Shown: one piece after another, positions 52,111 through 60,845 of the stretch
How the letters are laid out: each line of letters opens with the position of its first letter
Position numbering within the stretch: position 1 is the stretch's first letter
NCBI GenBank assembly: GCA_032027005.1
Contig: JAVSMW010000004.1
Span: 276,625 to 340,624, forward strand
Direction: 5' to 3'
DNA from: JAVSMW01 sp032027005
GTDB taxonomy: Bacteria; Bacillota; Thermincolia; Thermincolales; UBA2595
Length of the DNA: 64,000 nt
Made by a program: the position numbers and the translations under genes
The notes under the pieces: model-generated
Told to the model about the DNA's origin: nothing
Seen by the model: only the letters and a program-made list of their open reading frames with translations
The model's database searches: none

Positions 52111-53047
52111 CAGTTTCCCTCGCAATCCCCTGAGCCATTCTGGGGTCAATTTTGGCATACAACAGATCAACCATCAGGTTAACAAATACTACCGTTAAGG
52201 CAAAAAACAACAGTATTCCCCTCAGCAGGGGAAAATCCCTGGTGTTAATAGCCGCATAAACCAACCGCCCCATGCCCGGCAAATTAAAAATAGTTTCCGT
52301 TAAAACAGAACCGGCCATAAAAAACCCAAATTCCATCCCGATCTGAGTTACAACCGGAACAAGAGCATTTCTCAAAGCATGGTTAATCATGACGCGTCTT
52401 CCGGGGATACCCCGGATTTTGGCGAACAGGACAAAGTCCTGGTGCAAAACGTCTAACATGCCGGCTCTGGCCACTCTGGCGTAAAAAGCCGCCAGGGGAA
52501 GCCCCACCGCCAAGGCCGGTAAAATGAAACCCGTGCCACCCTGACCGGTCCCGGAAATAGGCAGCCATTTCAGGGTTACCCCAAAGAGGAGCTGAAAGAA
52601 AAGGGCAAGTAAATATGAGGGTATAGATATTCCCAGAATAGCGCCAATATTAGCGGTCCGTCCGCTAAAACTGCGGTCCTTAAGAGCTGCTGCCGTCCCC
52701 AGGGGAATTCCTACTGCCAATATAACAGTTAATGAAAAAACAGTAAGTGTTAGAGTCACCGGCAGTGCTTCCTTAATAATTTGGGCCACCGGCCGCTGTT
52801 GAATAAAAGAAAAACCAAGATCCCCACGGGGCAGTCCGCTGACAAAATCCACAAAGCTCTGCCAGAAGGGCACATCTAATCCCAAAGCCCGGCGGACATT
52901 AGCATATAAAAAGGGATCGATGTGCTGACCAAGCATGACCCTGACCATGTCACCGGGAATGATGTAATAAAGCAGGGACGAAACCAGGGAAATTCCCAGC
53001 AATATTGGGATTAAGCTTAGTATGCGCCTGACTGCGTATATAAACAT
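52088..53047 (-). CDS. peptide ABC transporter permease (OppB/DppB-like)
   Basis: A 319-aa permease with six helices, opening YAVRRILSLIPILLGISLV, and the loop motif LFAKIRGIPGRRVMINHALRNA typical of this permease class. The last base of the binding-protein stop codon overlaps its start (53047), so the genes are translationally coupled. Confidence 0.93.
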   Translation of the reverse strand: MFIYAVRRILSLIPILLGISLVSSLLYYIIPGDMVRVMLGQHIDPFLYANVRRALGLDVPFWQSFVDFVSGLPRGDLGFSFIQQRPVAQIIKEALPVTLTLTVFSLTVILAVGIPLGTAAALKDRSFSGRTANIGAILGISIPSYLLALFFQLLFGVTLKWLPISGTGQGGTGFILPALAVGLPLAAFYARVARAGMLDVLHQDFVLFAKIRGIPGRRVMINHALRNALVPVVTQIGMEFGFFMAGSVLTETIFNLPGMGRLVYAAINTRDFPLLRGILLFFALTVVFVNLMVDLLYAKIDPRMAQGIARETDVTGQNL

Positions 53048-54672
53048 TATTTAGCTATCCAAATTTTATTAAAGGTTACCAGCCCCATTAAGTTTGTTTC
53101 AAAGCCCTGCACATTTTTCGCCTTGAGATAAAAGTTACCCGGGTTAAACAGCCATACAACCGGAGCATCGTCGGTAATCTTTTGCTCCGCTTCCCGGTAA
53201 AGAGCAATCCGTTCCTGGTCAGAGGCTGCCTGAGCCTGATCTAAGAGGTTGTCAATTTCGGGGTTGGCATATGAGAATAAATTACCTGCCTTGGAGCTAA
53301 AAAGCGGATAAAGGATACTGTCCGGTTCAGGATAATCGGCTGACCATCCCAGCCTGAAAATAGTGAAATTACCGCTTCCCACTTCTTTTTGAAAATCGGG
53401 CAGAGGCAGGGGCTTTAACCTAGTCTTAAAGCCAATCTGCTGCCACTGTGCCTGCACGGCTTCCGCGATTTTCTGATTGGTTTCCCGATTATTATAAGTT
53501 ATCTCAACTTCCGGCAGGCCCTGTCCGCCCGGATATCCGGCCTCAGTTAACAATGCAGCCGCTTTTGCCTGGTCATAACCATAACCTTTTAAGGCCGCAT
53601 CGTGTTCAGGAACTTCATGGGGCAGAGCGGTTCCGGCCGGGGTACCGTTCCCTTCCAGGACGGCTTTGATAATCCCGTCCCGGTCAATTGCATAATTTAG
53701 GGCCTGGCGTAATTTTACATTGCTGTTAAAGGGTGCTTTAGCCATATTAAAGCCGTAAAACTCTACTCCCCAGATGGTCCCGGCAGCAGTCTGGCCGGCA
53801 AATTCCTGCTCCACCAAAGATTTTTGCCCAGGGGGGATGCGGTCAATCAGCTCCAGGTTACCGGCCCTAAATTCATTGAGAGTCGTAGTTTCATCAGCTA
53901 TAATTCTAAACTCTATGCCGTCAAGATAAGCCTGCCGGCCATAGTAATCATTATTGCGAACCAGCTTGATAGCAGACTTAGGCTGCCACTCAGCCAGTTT
54001 AAAGGGCCCGGTTCCCACAACTTCTTCTGGTTTTGCCCCCAGGCGGCCAAAATTTCCGGCCGTCCCCGTCACAGTCTTCCGGTCAACTACAGAAGCCCCC
54101 GGGTGAGTCAAGCGGAATAAGAACCCGTTGTAGGGGTTCTCCAGGGTAATCCGGAGGGTGTATTTATCTATAACTTCTATTCCTGAAGTATCCTGAGCCT
54201 TGCCCTCCATCCTCTCCGCAGCACCCTGGACATTTTCAAAAATCCAGGCTGCCATGGCTTCTGTTTTGGGATCCAAGAGCCGGTCATAGGAAAATTTAAA
54301 ATCTTCGGCCGTTACTTCCCGGCCGTTATGAAACTTGGCATCTTTACGCAGATAAAAGGTATAAATCCGGTTTTCCTGTACATCCCATTTCTCCGCATGG
54401 GCAGGAACAATCTTTTTAGTACTATAATCAAAATCTACAAGCCCGTCAAAGATTTCCTTGCCAACATTCAATGACAATTCATCATTAAAATTGGCCGGGT
54501 CTAAAGACAGCGGATCATCAAGCAGTGAGTAGCGTAAGGTACCGCCAGACGCGGGCCCGCGGGAACTTTCCTGTTGTTGGGCAACCTTGGTATCACCACA
54601 CCCGGCTGACAATAATGCAAATACCAAGAAACAGAATAACCACACTAAACCACTTTTGTTTTTGCGCAACAT
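53047..54672 (-). CDS. family 5 extracellular solute-binding lipoprotein
   Basis: A 541-aa lipoprotein with lipobox LLSAGC (about residues 20-25) and the family 5 fold (PLSLDPANFNDELS, RKDAKFHNGREVTAEDFKFSYDRLLDP). It binds oligopeptides or related ligands such as nickel chelates outside the membrane and delivers them to the OppB/OppC permease. GGGGGAG lies close to the ATG. First gene of the importer operon. Confidence 0.93.
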   Translation of the reverse strand: MLRKNKSGLVWLFCFLVFALLSAGCGDTKVAQQQESSRGPASGGTLRYSLLDDPLSLDPANFNDELSLNVGKEIFDGLVDFDYSTKKIVPAHAEKWDVQENRIYTFYLRKDAKFHNGREVTAEDFKFSYDRLLDPKTEAMAAWIFENVQGAAERMEGKAQDTSGIEVIDKYTLRITLENPYNGFLFRLTHPGASVVDRKTVTGTAGNFGRLGAKPEEVVGTGPFKLAEWQPKSAIKLVRNNDYYGRQAYLDGIEFRIIADETTTLNEFRAGNLELIDRIPPGQKSLVEQEFAGQTAAGTIWGVEFYGFNMAKAPFNSNVKLRQALNYAIDRDGIIKAVLEGNGTPAGTALPHEVPEHDAALKGYGYDQAKAAALLTEAGYPGGQGLPEVEITYNNRETNQKIAEAVQAQWQQIGFKTRLKPLPLPDFQKEVGSGNFTIFRLGWSADYPEPDSILYPLFSSKAGNLFSYANPEIDNLLDQAQAASDQERIALYREAEQKITDDAPVVWLFNPGNFYLKAKNVQGFETNLMGLVTFNKIWIAK

Positions 54673-54782
54673 TACTCCCCCTTGCAGTGGAACTTAAGGA
54701 ATAATTTCCCTGTCATATAGTTCGACAGACTTATATTAATTCCTGCATTTTACCCCCAATTCCAATACTTTGAAAGTATTGT

Positions 54783-54810
54783 AAAAATAAAAATGCAGGC
54801 CAAAGCCTGC
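54783..54810 (-). terminator. rho-independent terminator after the lytic transglycosylase gene
   Basis: Minus strand GCAGGC/GCCTGC stem followed by ATTTTTATTTTT, about 50 bp past the stop at 54862. Confidence 0.75.
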
Positions 54811-54861
54811 GTTATTATATCTCCTGCCGGGCGTACCAAGCCCTGTGTGACATCTGTGTAA

Positions 54862-55431
54862 TTATTGATCATTATACAGATAACGGTACCACTCATAATT
54901 TTTCATGACTTTCTTTATATAATCCCTGGTTTCCGGAAAAGGTATCTGATCGACATCAGCATGTTCCCCTGTCCACCCTTCCTTCTCAAGCCAGGATTTG
55001 ACATTGCCTCTGCCACCGTTATATGCAGCGATAACCAGTATTTTATTGCCCTTAAATTCCTCATTAAGATTATTCAGGTACCAGCAGCCGATTCTGATAT
55101 TGGTTTCAGCTTTATACAAATCGTCTTTTTTGAAGCTATGTAAATTCATCATATTTGCCGCCCAGCGGCCTGTCTCCGGCATAATCTGCATGATTCCCCG
55201 GGCTCCGGCCCGCGATTCGGCCCTGGCCTTAAAATTACTCTCGGTTTTTATAATTGCCGCTACCAAATAAGGATCAATCTTGTTGCGGACAGCCTCTGCA
55301 GTTACAATTTCCCTGTACGGGAACGGGTAAACAAACCGCCAGAAGGCCTTGCTCGTTAGCAGCAGTCCCAGCAAAACCAAAGGCACCAGCCATTTAAGCC
55401 GTTTCTTCAGCTTGCGCCTATTAAGTATCAA
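54862..55431 (-). CDS. soluble lytic murein transglycosylase-like protein
   Basis: A 189-aa protein with an N-terminal basic and hydrophobic anchor (RRKLKKRLKWLVPLVLLGLLL) and an SLT lysozyme-like domain. The catalytic glutamate is in AAIIKTESNF and the GARGIMQIMPETGRWAA and AAYNGGRG motifs follow. It cleaves peptidoglycan, releasing anhydro-muropeptides. TTG start at 55431, with GGGGTGG upstream, overlapping the coaE stop by 11 nt. Confidence 0.9.
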   Translation of the reverse strand: MILNRRKLKKRLKWLVPLVLLGLLLTSKAFWRFVYPFPYREIVTAEAVRNKIDPYLVAAIIKTESNFKARAESRAGARGIMQIMPETGRWAANMMNLHSFKKDDLYKAETNIRIGCWYLNNLNEEFKGNKILVIAAYNGGRGNVKSWLEKEGWTGEHADVDQIPFPETRDYIKKVMKNYEWYRYLYNDQ

Positions 55432-56041
55432 GATAAGCCACCCCGGATCCAAAACGTTGTTTCCATAGTGTTTCCACTTTTTGCCTGGTTGATTCCATAC
55501 TACCGGAGTTATCAATGACTATATCAGCGTATTTTTGTTTCTCCTCAACAGCCATCTGGCAGTTAATTCGCTGCAGGGCCTGTTCACGGCTGATTCCGTC
55601 CCTTTCTATCAGGCGGCTGATCTGCACTTCCCTGGAGACAACCACCAGCCAAACCTCGTCAACCAGCCGGTAAAACCCTGACTCTATTAATAAGGCCGCA
55701 TCCAGAACCAAAGCAGGTGCACCTTTTTGCTCCCTAAAGCTGTCCAATTCATTGCGGATGTAGTTAAGTATATGGGGATGAGTAATATTATTAAGCTTTA
55801 CCAATTGAGCGGAATCAGCAAAAACGACGCCTCCCAAAGCCTTCCTGTTTATACTGCCATCGGGGTTAAAGACTTTATCGCCAAATTCCCGCCTGATTTC
55901 CGCCCACCCGGCTGTCCCTGGTTCGACCACCAGCCTGGCCACTTCATCGGCATCTACAATCTTAGCCCCAAGTTTACGGAGAACTGCCGACACCAGGCTC
56001 TTGCCGCTGGCAATCCCCCCAGTCAGACCAATAACAGACAT
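55421..56041 (-). CDS. coaE: dephospho-CoA kinase
   Basis: Last step of coenzyme A synthesis. A 206-aa P-loop kinase starting VIGLTGGIASGKSLVS, with LVLDAALLIESGF and LIERDGISREQALQRINCQM typical of CoaE. The ATG at 56041 has AAAGGAG 7 nt upstream; the longer frame is discarded. It lies near polA, mutM and ytaF, as in Bacillus. Confidence 0.95.
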   Translation of the reverse strand: MSVIGLTGGIASGKSLVSAVLRKLGAKIVDADEVARLVVEPGTAGWAEIRREFGDKVFNPDGSINRKALGGVVFADSAQLVKLNNITHPHILNYIRNELDSFREQKGAPALVLDAALLIESGFYRLVDEVWLVVVSREVQISRLIERDGISREQALQRINCQMAVEEKQKYADIVIDNSGSMESTRQKVETLWKQRFGSGVAYLDT

Positions 56042-56165
56042 ATTAGGACTCCTTTGCTTTCTGGTAAGTTTCATTTTTTATTAATTCGTTGAAAAATATA
56101 CTTTTCCTCTCAAAAAAGAAATAATAGAGTGCGCTGCACTCTATTTTACAAACGATTTCATATTT

Positions 56166-56288
56166 TTATCCGATGGCTAAGCGCCACTAAGACTCCATCT
56201 TATGTAAGCGGGAGCAAGTGGCGCTAAGCCCCTGGATAAGTTCAACTAAACTTCAGGTGGAGTAAAAACTCCACCTGAAGTAAGTTTC
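56166..56288 (+). repeat. structured dispersed repeat, family 2, copy G
   Basis: TTTATCC, the GGCTAAGCGCCACT stem with a different apical sequence from copy F, GGATAA closing the outer stem, AAGTTCAACTAAA and the CTTCAGGTGGAG/CTCCACCTGAAG hairpin. It fills the ytaF-coaE spacer. Its last bases reach the ytaF stop codon, so read on the minus strand the hairpin could end ytaF transcripts. Confidence 0.85.
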
Positions 56289-56952
56289 ACTTTATTACTT
56301 TGGCCAGACCCAAACAAACGAGAACCCATCCTGGGAGAATAGCTGCTTTGCCTCCGAACCAACTGGCAGCATATCTTTTACCAACAAATACGCCTAGGCC
56401 TACCCAAAAAACACTTACCGGGCCTACTATAAAAGGGGTCAGCAAAGGCCGAAATCCTGTCATGGCCGCCCCAAAACCTGCGACCAGAGAATCCATAGCC
56501 AGTGCCAGACTTAACAGCACTGCTTCCCTGGTATTAATATGACCGGAGTTATCCATATCAGCTATCGCAGGTTCCCGCAATATCTGAATAACCAGACCTA
56601 ATGACTTAATTTTAAATTTGTAAATTGCCTGACCATCTGTGGGGTTGGTGCCCTCGGCCCCGGTTTCTCTCATTTTTTTTCTTTTGTTCGATGACCAGGT
56701 CTGAATAATCATCCTCAAGCCCATTAGAATTAATATCAGGGCCCCAACAGTTCCGGCGAGCCTAGCAGATACGTACTCAGTCACCATGTGCCCAAAAAAC
56801 ATAGAAATACCGATTGCAGCAGAGGATGTGCACCCAACTATGGCCAGTGAAGTCAGCGGTATCCTGATTTTCCTGGTACCATAGACAATTCCCGCACCAA
56901 ACCCATCCATGCTCAGTGCCAGTGCAAATAACAGAATAGAGAACATTTCCAC
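56287..56952 (-). CDS. ytaF: sporulation membrane protein YtaF (MntP-like)
   Basis: A 221-aa protein with about six transmembrane helices in two halves, FALALSMDGFGAGIVYG and SLALAMDSLVAGFGAAM, each with the aspartate of the MntP fold; a cytoplasmic loop contains an EF-like ADMDNSGHINTREA segment. In Bacillus ytaF lies next to coaE and mutM, as here. A transport role for a cation is suggested by the fold but not proven. GTG start at 56952 with GGGGAGG 8 nt upstream. Confidence 0.9.
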   Translation of the reverse strand: MEMFSILLFALALSMDGFGAGIVYGTRKIRIPLTSLAIVGCTSSAAIGISMFFGHMVTEYVSARLAGTVGALILILMGLRMIIQTWSSNKRKKMRETGAEGTNPTDGQAIYKFKIKSLGLVIQILREPAIADMDNSGHINTREAVLLSLALAMDSLVAGFGAAMTGFRPLLTPFIVGPVSVFWVGLGVFVGKRYAASWFGGKAAILPGWVLVCLGLAKVIK

Positions 56953-57046
56953 AAATGCGTCCTCCCCTTCCATATCTCAAGCCTACATCCTACTATATGG
57001 TCGGAACCGGTAGAATGTGCCTGTCCGGATAGGGGGGCTCTGTCCA

Positions 57047-57165
57047 GTGAACTCGTTCAACTGAAGTTGAACATCGAGATTTTGGTGGGGGAGTCAACCC
57101 CCACCGAAGCAGAGTACGTGGAACCACTCCCACTTGTAGAAGTGGGAGTCTCACGATTGGATTAA
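57047..57165 (+). repeat. structured dispersed repeat, family 1, copy E
   Basis: GTGA, GTTCAACTGAAGTTGAAC, the long central stem, ACTCCCACTTGTAGAAGTGGGAGT and the end GATTGGATTAAAG. The last bases supply the mutM stop codon on the opposite strand (TAA at 57162-57164). Paired changes in the hairpins compared with other copies are few; the loop changes (TAAA to TGAA; ATAG to GTAG). Confidence 0.85.
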
Positions 57166-57989
57166 AGCTTTTGGCATTTAGGGCAAAAATGTGAGCTGCG
57201 GCCTCCAATGCTTTTCTTTTCTATCGTTTTGCCGCATTTCATACAGGGCTGTCCATCACGCCCATAAACCCTGAGGTTATTTTGGTTATTTCCCTGTTGG
57301 CCCTCGCCATCAATGTAGTCTTTGATTGATGTGCCTTTATTATTAATACCTTCTTCGAGAACTTCCCTGATAGTCATAAACAGCTTGGAGGCTTCGCGGG
57401 GGCTTAGAGTGGCGGCTACCCGTTCCGGGTTGATTTTGGCCCGGAACAAGGCTTCATCAGCATATATATTGCCGATTCCAGCCACGAAAGTCTGGTCTAG
57501 CAGGAGGGGTTTAATCTTACTCCGCTTGTTCCGGAGTTCCTTCTTGAACCACTCCCTGGAAAACTCGCTGCTGAAAGGTTCAACTCCCAGGCTTTTCAAC
57601 CCTGAAATACTGTCCAGTTCTTTTTCCGGTACCAGCTGAACCTTGCCGAATTGCCGCTGGTCAGTAAACCTGAGTTCGCATTTATCATTGAGGTGAAAAA
57701 TTACATGAGTATGTTTGGCTTTCTCTATTTCCGGAGAACAATACATTAATTGACCGGTCATTCTTAAGTGAATAACCATCGCCATACCCCCGGTCAAATG
57801 TATAATCAGGTATTTACCTCTGCGCTCCAGGCTCTTTATCTTCCGCCCGCTGATTCCGTCCTTAGGGTCCTCTGAGTCAGTCCCTTTAAACATCTTTTCC
57901 AGGAATACCTCAACCCCAACCAGGGTCTTGCCTTTAATTTTTTCTTCCAGGGACCGTCTGATCGTCTCCACTTCGGGTAGTTCCGGCAC
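57162..57989 (-). CDS. mutM: formamidopyrimidine-DNA glycosylase
   Basis: Removes 8-oxoguanine and ring-opened purines from DNA. The GTG start at 57989 gives the required N-terminal PELPEVETI (catalytic proline and glutamate after Met removal), with GAGGAG 8 nt upstream. The C-terminal zinc finger is complete: CMKCG and CPKC. 275 aa, normal. The stop codon is in the end of a dispersed repeat. It follows polA, as in many Firmicutes. Confidence 0.97.
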   Translation of the reverse strand: MPELPEVETIRRSLEEKIKGKTLVGVEVFLEKMFKGTDSEDPKDGISGRKIKSLERRGKYLIIHLTGGMAMVIHLRMTGQLMYCSPEIEKAKHTHVIFHLNDKCELRFTDQRQFGKVQLVPEKELDSISGLKSLGVEPFSSEFSREWFKKELRNKRSKIKPLLLDQTFVAGIGNIYADEALFRAKINPERVAATLSPREASKLFMTIREVLEEGINNKGTSIKDYIDGEGQQGNNQNNLRVYGRDGQPCMKCGKTIEKKSIGGRSSHFCPKCQKL

Positions 57990-58059
57990 ATATATCACTC
58001 CTCATACATGATGACATTAAATTTTCGCAAATTAATTATACCAAAATCACGGCCAGACT

Positions 58060-60774
58060 TTAAATGTTATTATTCGCCATTTCCCGCGGCAGCTTCTCCA
58101 TGTCATACCAGTCGCGGCCTTTCTTCATATCTACAATAAGTGGCACATCCAGTTTGACAGCGTTTTCCATGCAATCTCTGATCATCGGGACGACTTTTAT
58201 CAGCTCATCATCAGGTACCTCAAAGATTAATTCATCGTGAACCTGCAGGATCATCTTGGTCTTGAGTCCCAATTCCGTTAACCTGCCTGCAACCTGAACC
58301 ATGGCCAGTTTGATGATATCAGCCGCACTGCCCTGAATAGGTGTATTCATCGCTGTCCGTTCACCGAAGGACCTGATATTGTGATTTGGGCTGACTATAT
58401 CAGGTAAATACCTCCTCCGGTGCAGGATGGTGCTGACATAGCCCTGTTCCCTGGCTCTGCTAACAATCTCTTCCATAAAACGCTTAACTCCCGGATAACG
58501 CCGCAAATAACCTTGGATATAGCTTTTGGCCTCTTTCCTGGTGACCTTGATATTTCTGGCCAGTCCAAAATCACTTATTCCATAAACAATCCCAAAATTA
58601 ACGGCCTTGGCACTGTCCCTCATTTCCCTGGTTACCTCACCGAGAGAAACCCCAAAAACTTCTGATGCGGTATGAGTATGAATGTCTTCCCCTTCCCGAA
58701 AAGCTCTAATAAAATTTTCATCTCCGGAAATGTGGGCCAAAACGCGCAGTTCAATCTGTGAATAGTCTGCCGTGACCAGCAGGTGTCCCGGTGCAGAGGG
58801 GATAAAGACCTTACGGATTCTCCTGCCTTCTTCCAGACGAATAGGAATGTTCTGCAAATTCGGTTCGGTGCTGGATAGCCGTCCAGTAGCTGTAACTGTC
58901 TGGTTGAAACTGGTGTGTATTTTACCGGTCCTGGGATTAATGAGTCCTGCCAGACCGTCCACATAGGTTGACTTCAATTTAGCCAGCTGCCTGTACTCCA
59001 GAATCTGGGCAACTATTTCGTGCTCTTCAGCCAAAGTCTCCAGAACTTCCACATCGGTGGAATAGCCGGTTTTAGTTTTTTTGATGACCGGGAGGTTAAG
59101 TTTTTCGAAAAAAATGTACCCCAATTGTTTTGTTGAATTGATGTTAAATTTCTCCCCGGCCAGCCTGTAAATCTCCTCAGTCAGGATATCCAGCTTGGCT
59201 CCTAACTCCCCGGACAAGGCCTTCAGCTGGTCCAAGTCTACCTTTACACCGCCGATCTCCATGTCAGCAAGGATCCGGACCAGCGGCAGCTCCACATTGT
59301 AATACAGGTCATCCATACCGTTTTCAGTCAGGCGTTCAGACAGCACCTTTTGTAATCTCAGAATAATATCAGCTTTCGTGCAAGCATCAACAGCCGCTTC
59401 CCCTGGCATGATACTAATGCCCAGGTATTTCGCGCTCAAATCAGCCAGGTCCTGGTGCTGCCCTGTGGGATTAAGCAGATATGCCGCCAGTCCGGTATCC
59501 TGCGCTATTTCTTCCCATCTGATGCCATAACGGTCCAATGCAACCAGCAGCCGCTTCCCATCATGGCAGAATTTCTTAAGGCCTGCCCTGGCTCCCAAGA
59601 GCCCCGGCAGGCCGGATATATTATGCTCTTCCTCCTGAAACAACTGAGTTTGCTGGTTCTGACGGCCAGCCACATAATGAGCCTGACCGGCCAGGAGAGA
59701 CCAACTAAAACCAGCAAGTTCAGCCAGCATGGGGTCAGGATTGCTTAACTCGCAAAAAACCCCAACTTCACCATGGCTTAGCTCTCCTGCCAGGAAGTCC
59801 AGGCCTTCCTCCAGGGAAAGCTGCTTATAATTACCTTCAACAACAGCCTCTCCAGTAACTGTTCCGGCCTCTGAAGCCCCGGCTCCCCCACCCGATGATT
59901 TCATTTTTTCGGAAATAGATTTGATCAGGCTGCGAAACTCATATTTGCGGAATAATGTAAGCAGCTGTTCGTAGTCAGGCTCACTTAGAACACAGCAGGC
60001 CAGGTCAACATCACAGGAAACGTCGGTAACAATGGTGGCCAGTTTCTTACTTAAAAAGGCCAGTTCCCTGTTATCAGCCAACTTCTCCTTGAGCTTGTTG
60101 GCAGGCAGAGATTCAAAACTGTCATATAGGTTTTCGATACTGCCAAATTGGTGCAGCAGTTTGAGTGCGGTTTTTTCACCCACGCCGGGAACTCCGGGGA
60201 TATTATCAGATGCATCACCCATTAATCCCTTTAAGTCTATAATCTGCTCCGGAGTCAGTCCGTAACGTTCTTTTACCTTATCGGGGTCATACTTATCCAG
60301 CTCAGTTATGCCCTTTTTGGTCAGCAAAACTTCGGCATGGGGTGAAACCAGCTGCAGGGCATCGCGGTCCCCGGTCACGATAAGCGTATGATAGCCCTCA
60401 TTTTCCGCGAGCCTGGTGACTGTGCCAATCAGGTCATCGGCTTCGTAGCCTTCCAGTTCATAAACCGGAATCTTCATTGCTCTTAGGACATCCTTGGCCA
60501 GGGCAAATTGAGGGCGCAGTTCGTCAGGGGTCGGCTTCCGATGTCCTTTATATTGTTCATAATGGTCCATGCGGAAAGTCACTTTTCCTTTGTCAAAAGC
60601 AACGGCCACACAGGCCGGCTGCTCATCGGACAGGATCTTGAGCAGCATATTGACAAAACCGTATACCGCATTGGTGAATAGCCCCTCACTGGTGGTTAAT
60701 AATGGGATAGCATAGAAAGCTCTGTGAATGAGACTATTCCCATCCAATATCATAAATTTTTCGCGTTCATTCAA
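58060..60774 (-). CDS. polA: DNA polymerase I
   Basis: A 904-aa enzyme for replication and repair. The 5'-3' exonuclease domain (1-290) begins FMILDGNSLIHRAFYA. The polymerase domain has ADYSQIELRVLAH, KAVNFGIVYGISDFGLA and QVHDELIFEV. The middle 3'-5' exonuclease-like domain has VFCELS where active enzymes have an aspartate-x-glutamate motif, so proofreading is probably lost, as in Bacillus-type enzymes. GGAGG lies 11 nt before the ATG. Confidence 0.97.
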   Translation of the reverse strand: MNEREKFMILDGNSLIHRAFYAIPLLTTSEGLFTNAVYGFVNMLLKILSDEQPACVAVAFDKGKVTFRMDHYEQYKGHRKPTPDELRPQFALAKDVLRAMKIPVYELEGYEADDLIGTVTRLAENEGYHTLIVTGDRDALQLVSPHAEVLLTKKGITELDKYDPDKVKERYGLTPEQIIDLKGLMGDASDNIPGVPGVGEKTALKLLHQFGSIENLYDSFESLPANKLKEKLADNRELAFLSKKLATIVTDVSCDVDLACCVLSEPDYEQLLTLFRKYEFRSLIKSISEKMKSSGGGAGASEAGTVTGEAVVEGNYKQLSLEEGLDFLAGELSHGEVGVFCELSNPDPMLAELAGFSWSLLAGQAHYVAGRQNQQTQLFQEEEHNISGLPGLLGARAGLKKFCHDGKRLLVALDRYGIRWEEIAQDTGLAAYLLNPTGQHQDLADLSAKYLGISIMPGEAAVDACTKADIILRLQKVLSERLTENGMDDLYYNVELPLVRILADMEIGGVKVDLDQLKALSGELGAKLDILTEEIYRLAGEKFNINSTKQLGYIFFEKLNLPVIKKTKTGYSTDVEVLETLAEEHEIVAQILEYRQLAKLKSTYVDGLAGLINPRTGKIHTSFNQTVTATGRLSSTEPNLQNIPIRLEEGRRIRKVFIPSAPGHLLVTADYSQIELRVLAHISGDENFIRAFREGEDIHTHTASEVFGVSLGEVTREMRDSAKAVNFGIVYGISDFGLARNIKVTRKEAKSYIQGYLRRYPGVKRFMEEIVSRAREQGYVSTILHRRRYLPDIVSPNHNIRSFGERTAMNTPIQGSAADIIKLAMVQVAGRLTELGLKTKMILQVHDELIFEVPDDELIKVVPMIRDCMENAVKLDVPLIVDMKKGRDWYDMEKLPREMANNNI

Positions 60775-60845
60775 TTGTTAATCCTCCTCCACAGCCGATT
60801 ATATTATTATTTTCACCGTGGAGATTGATAATACCTGCTGTTAAG

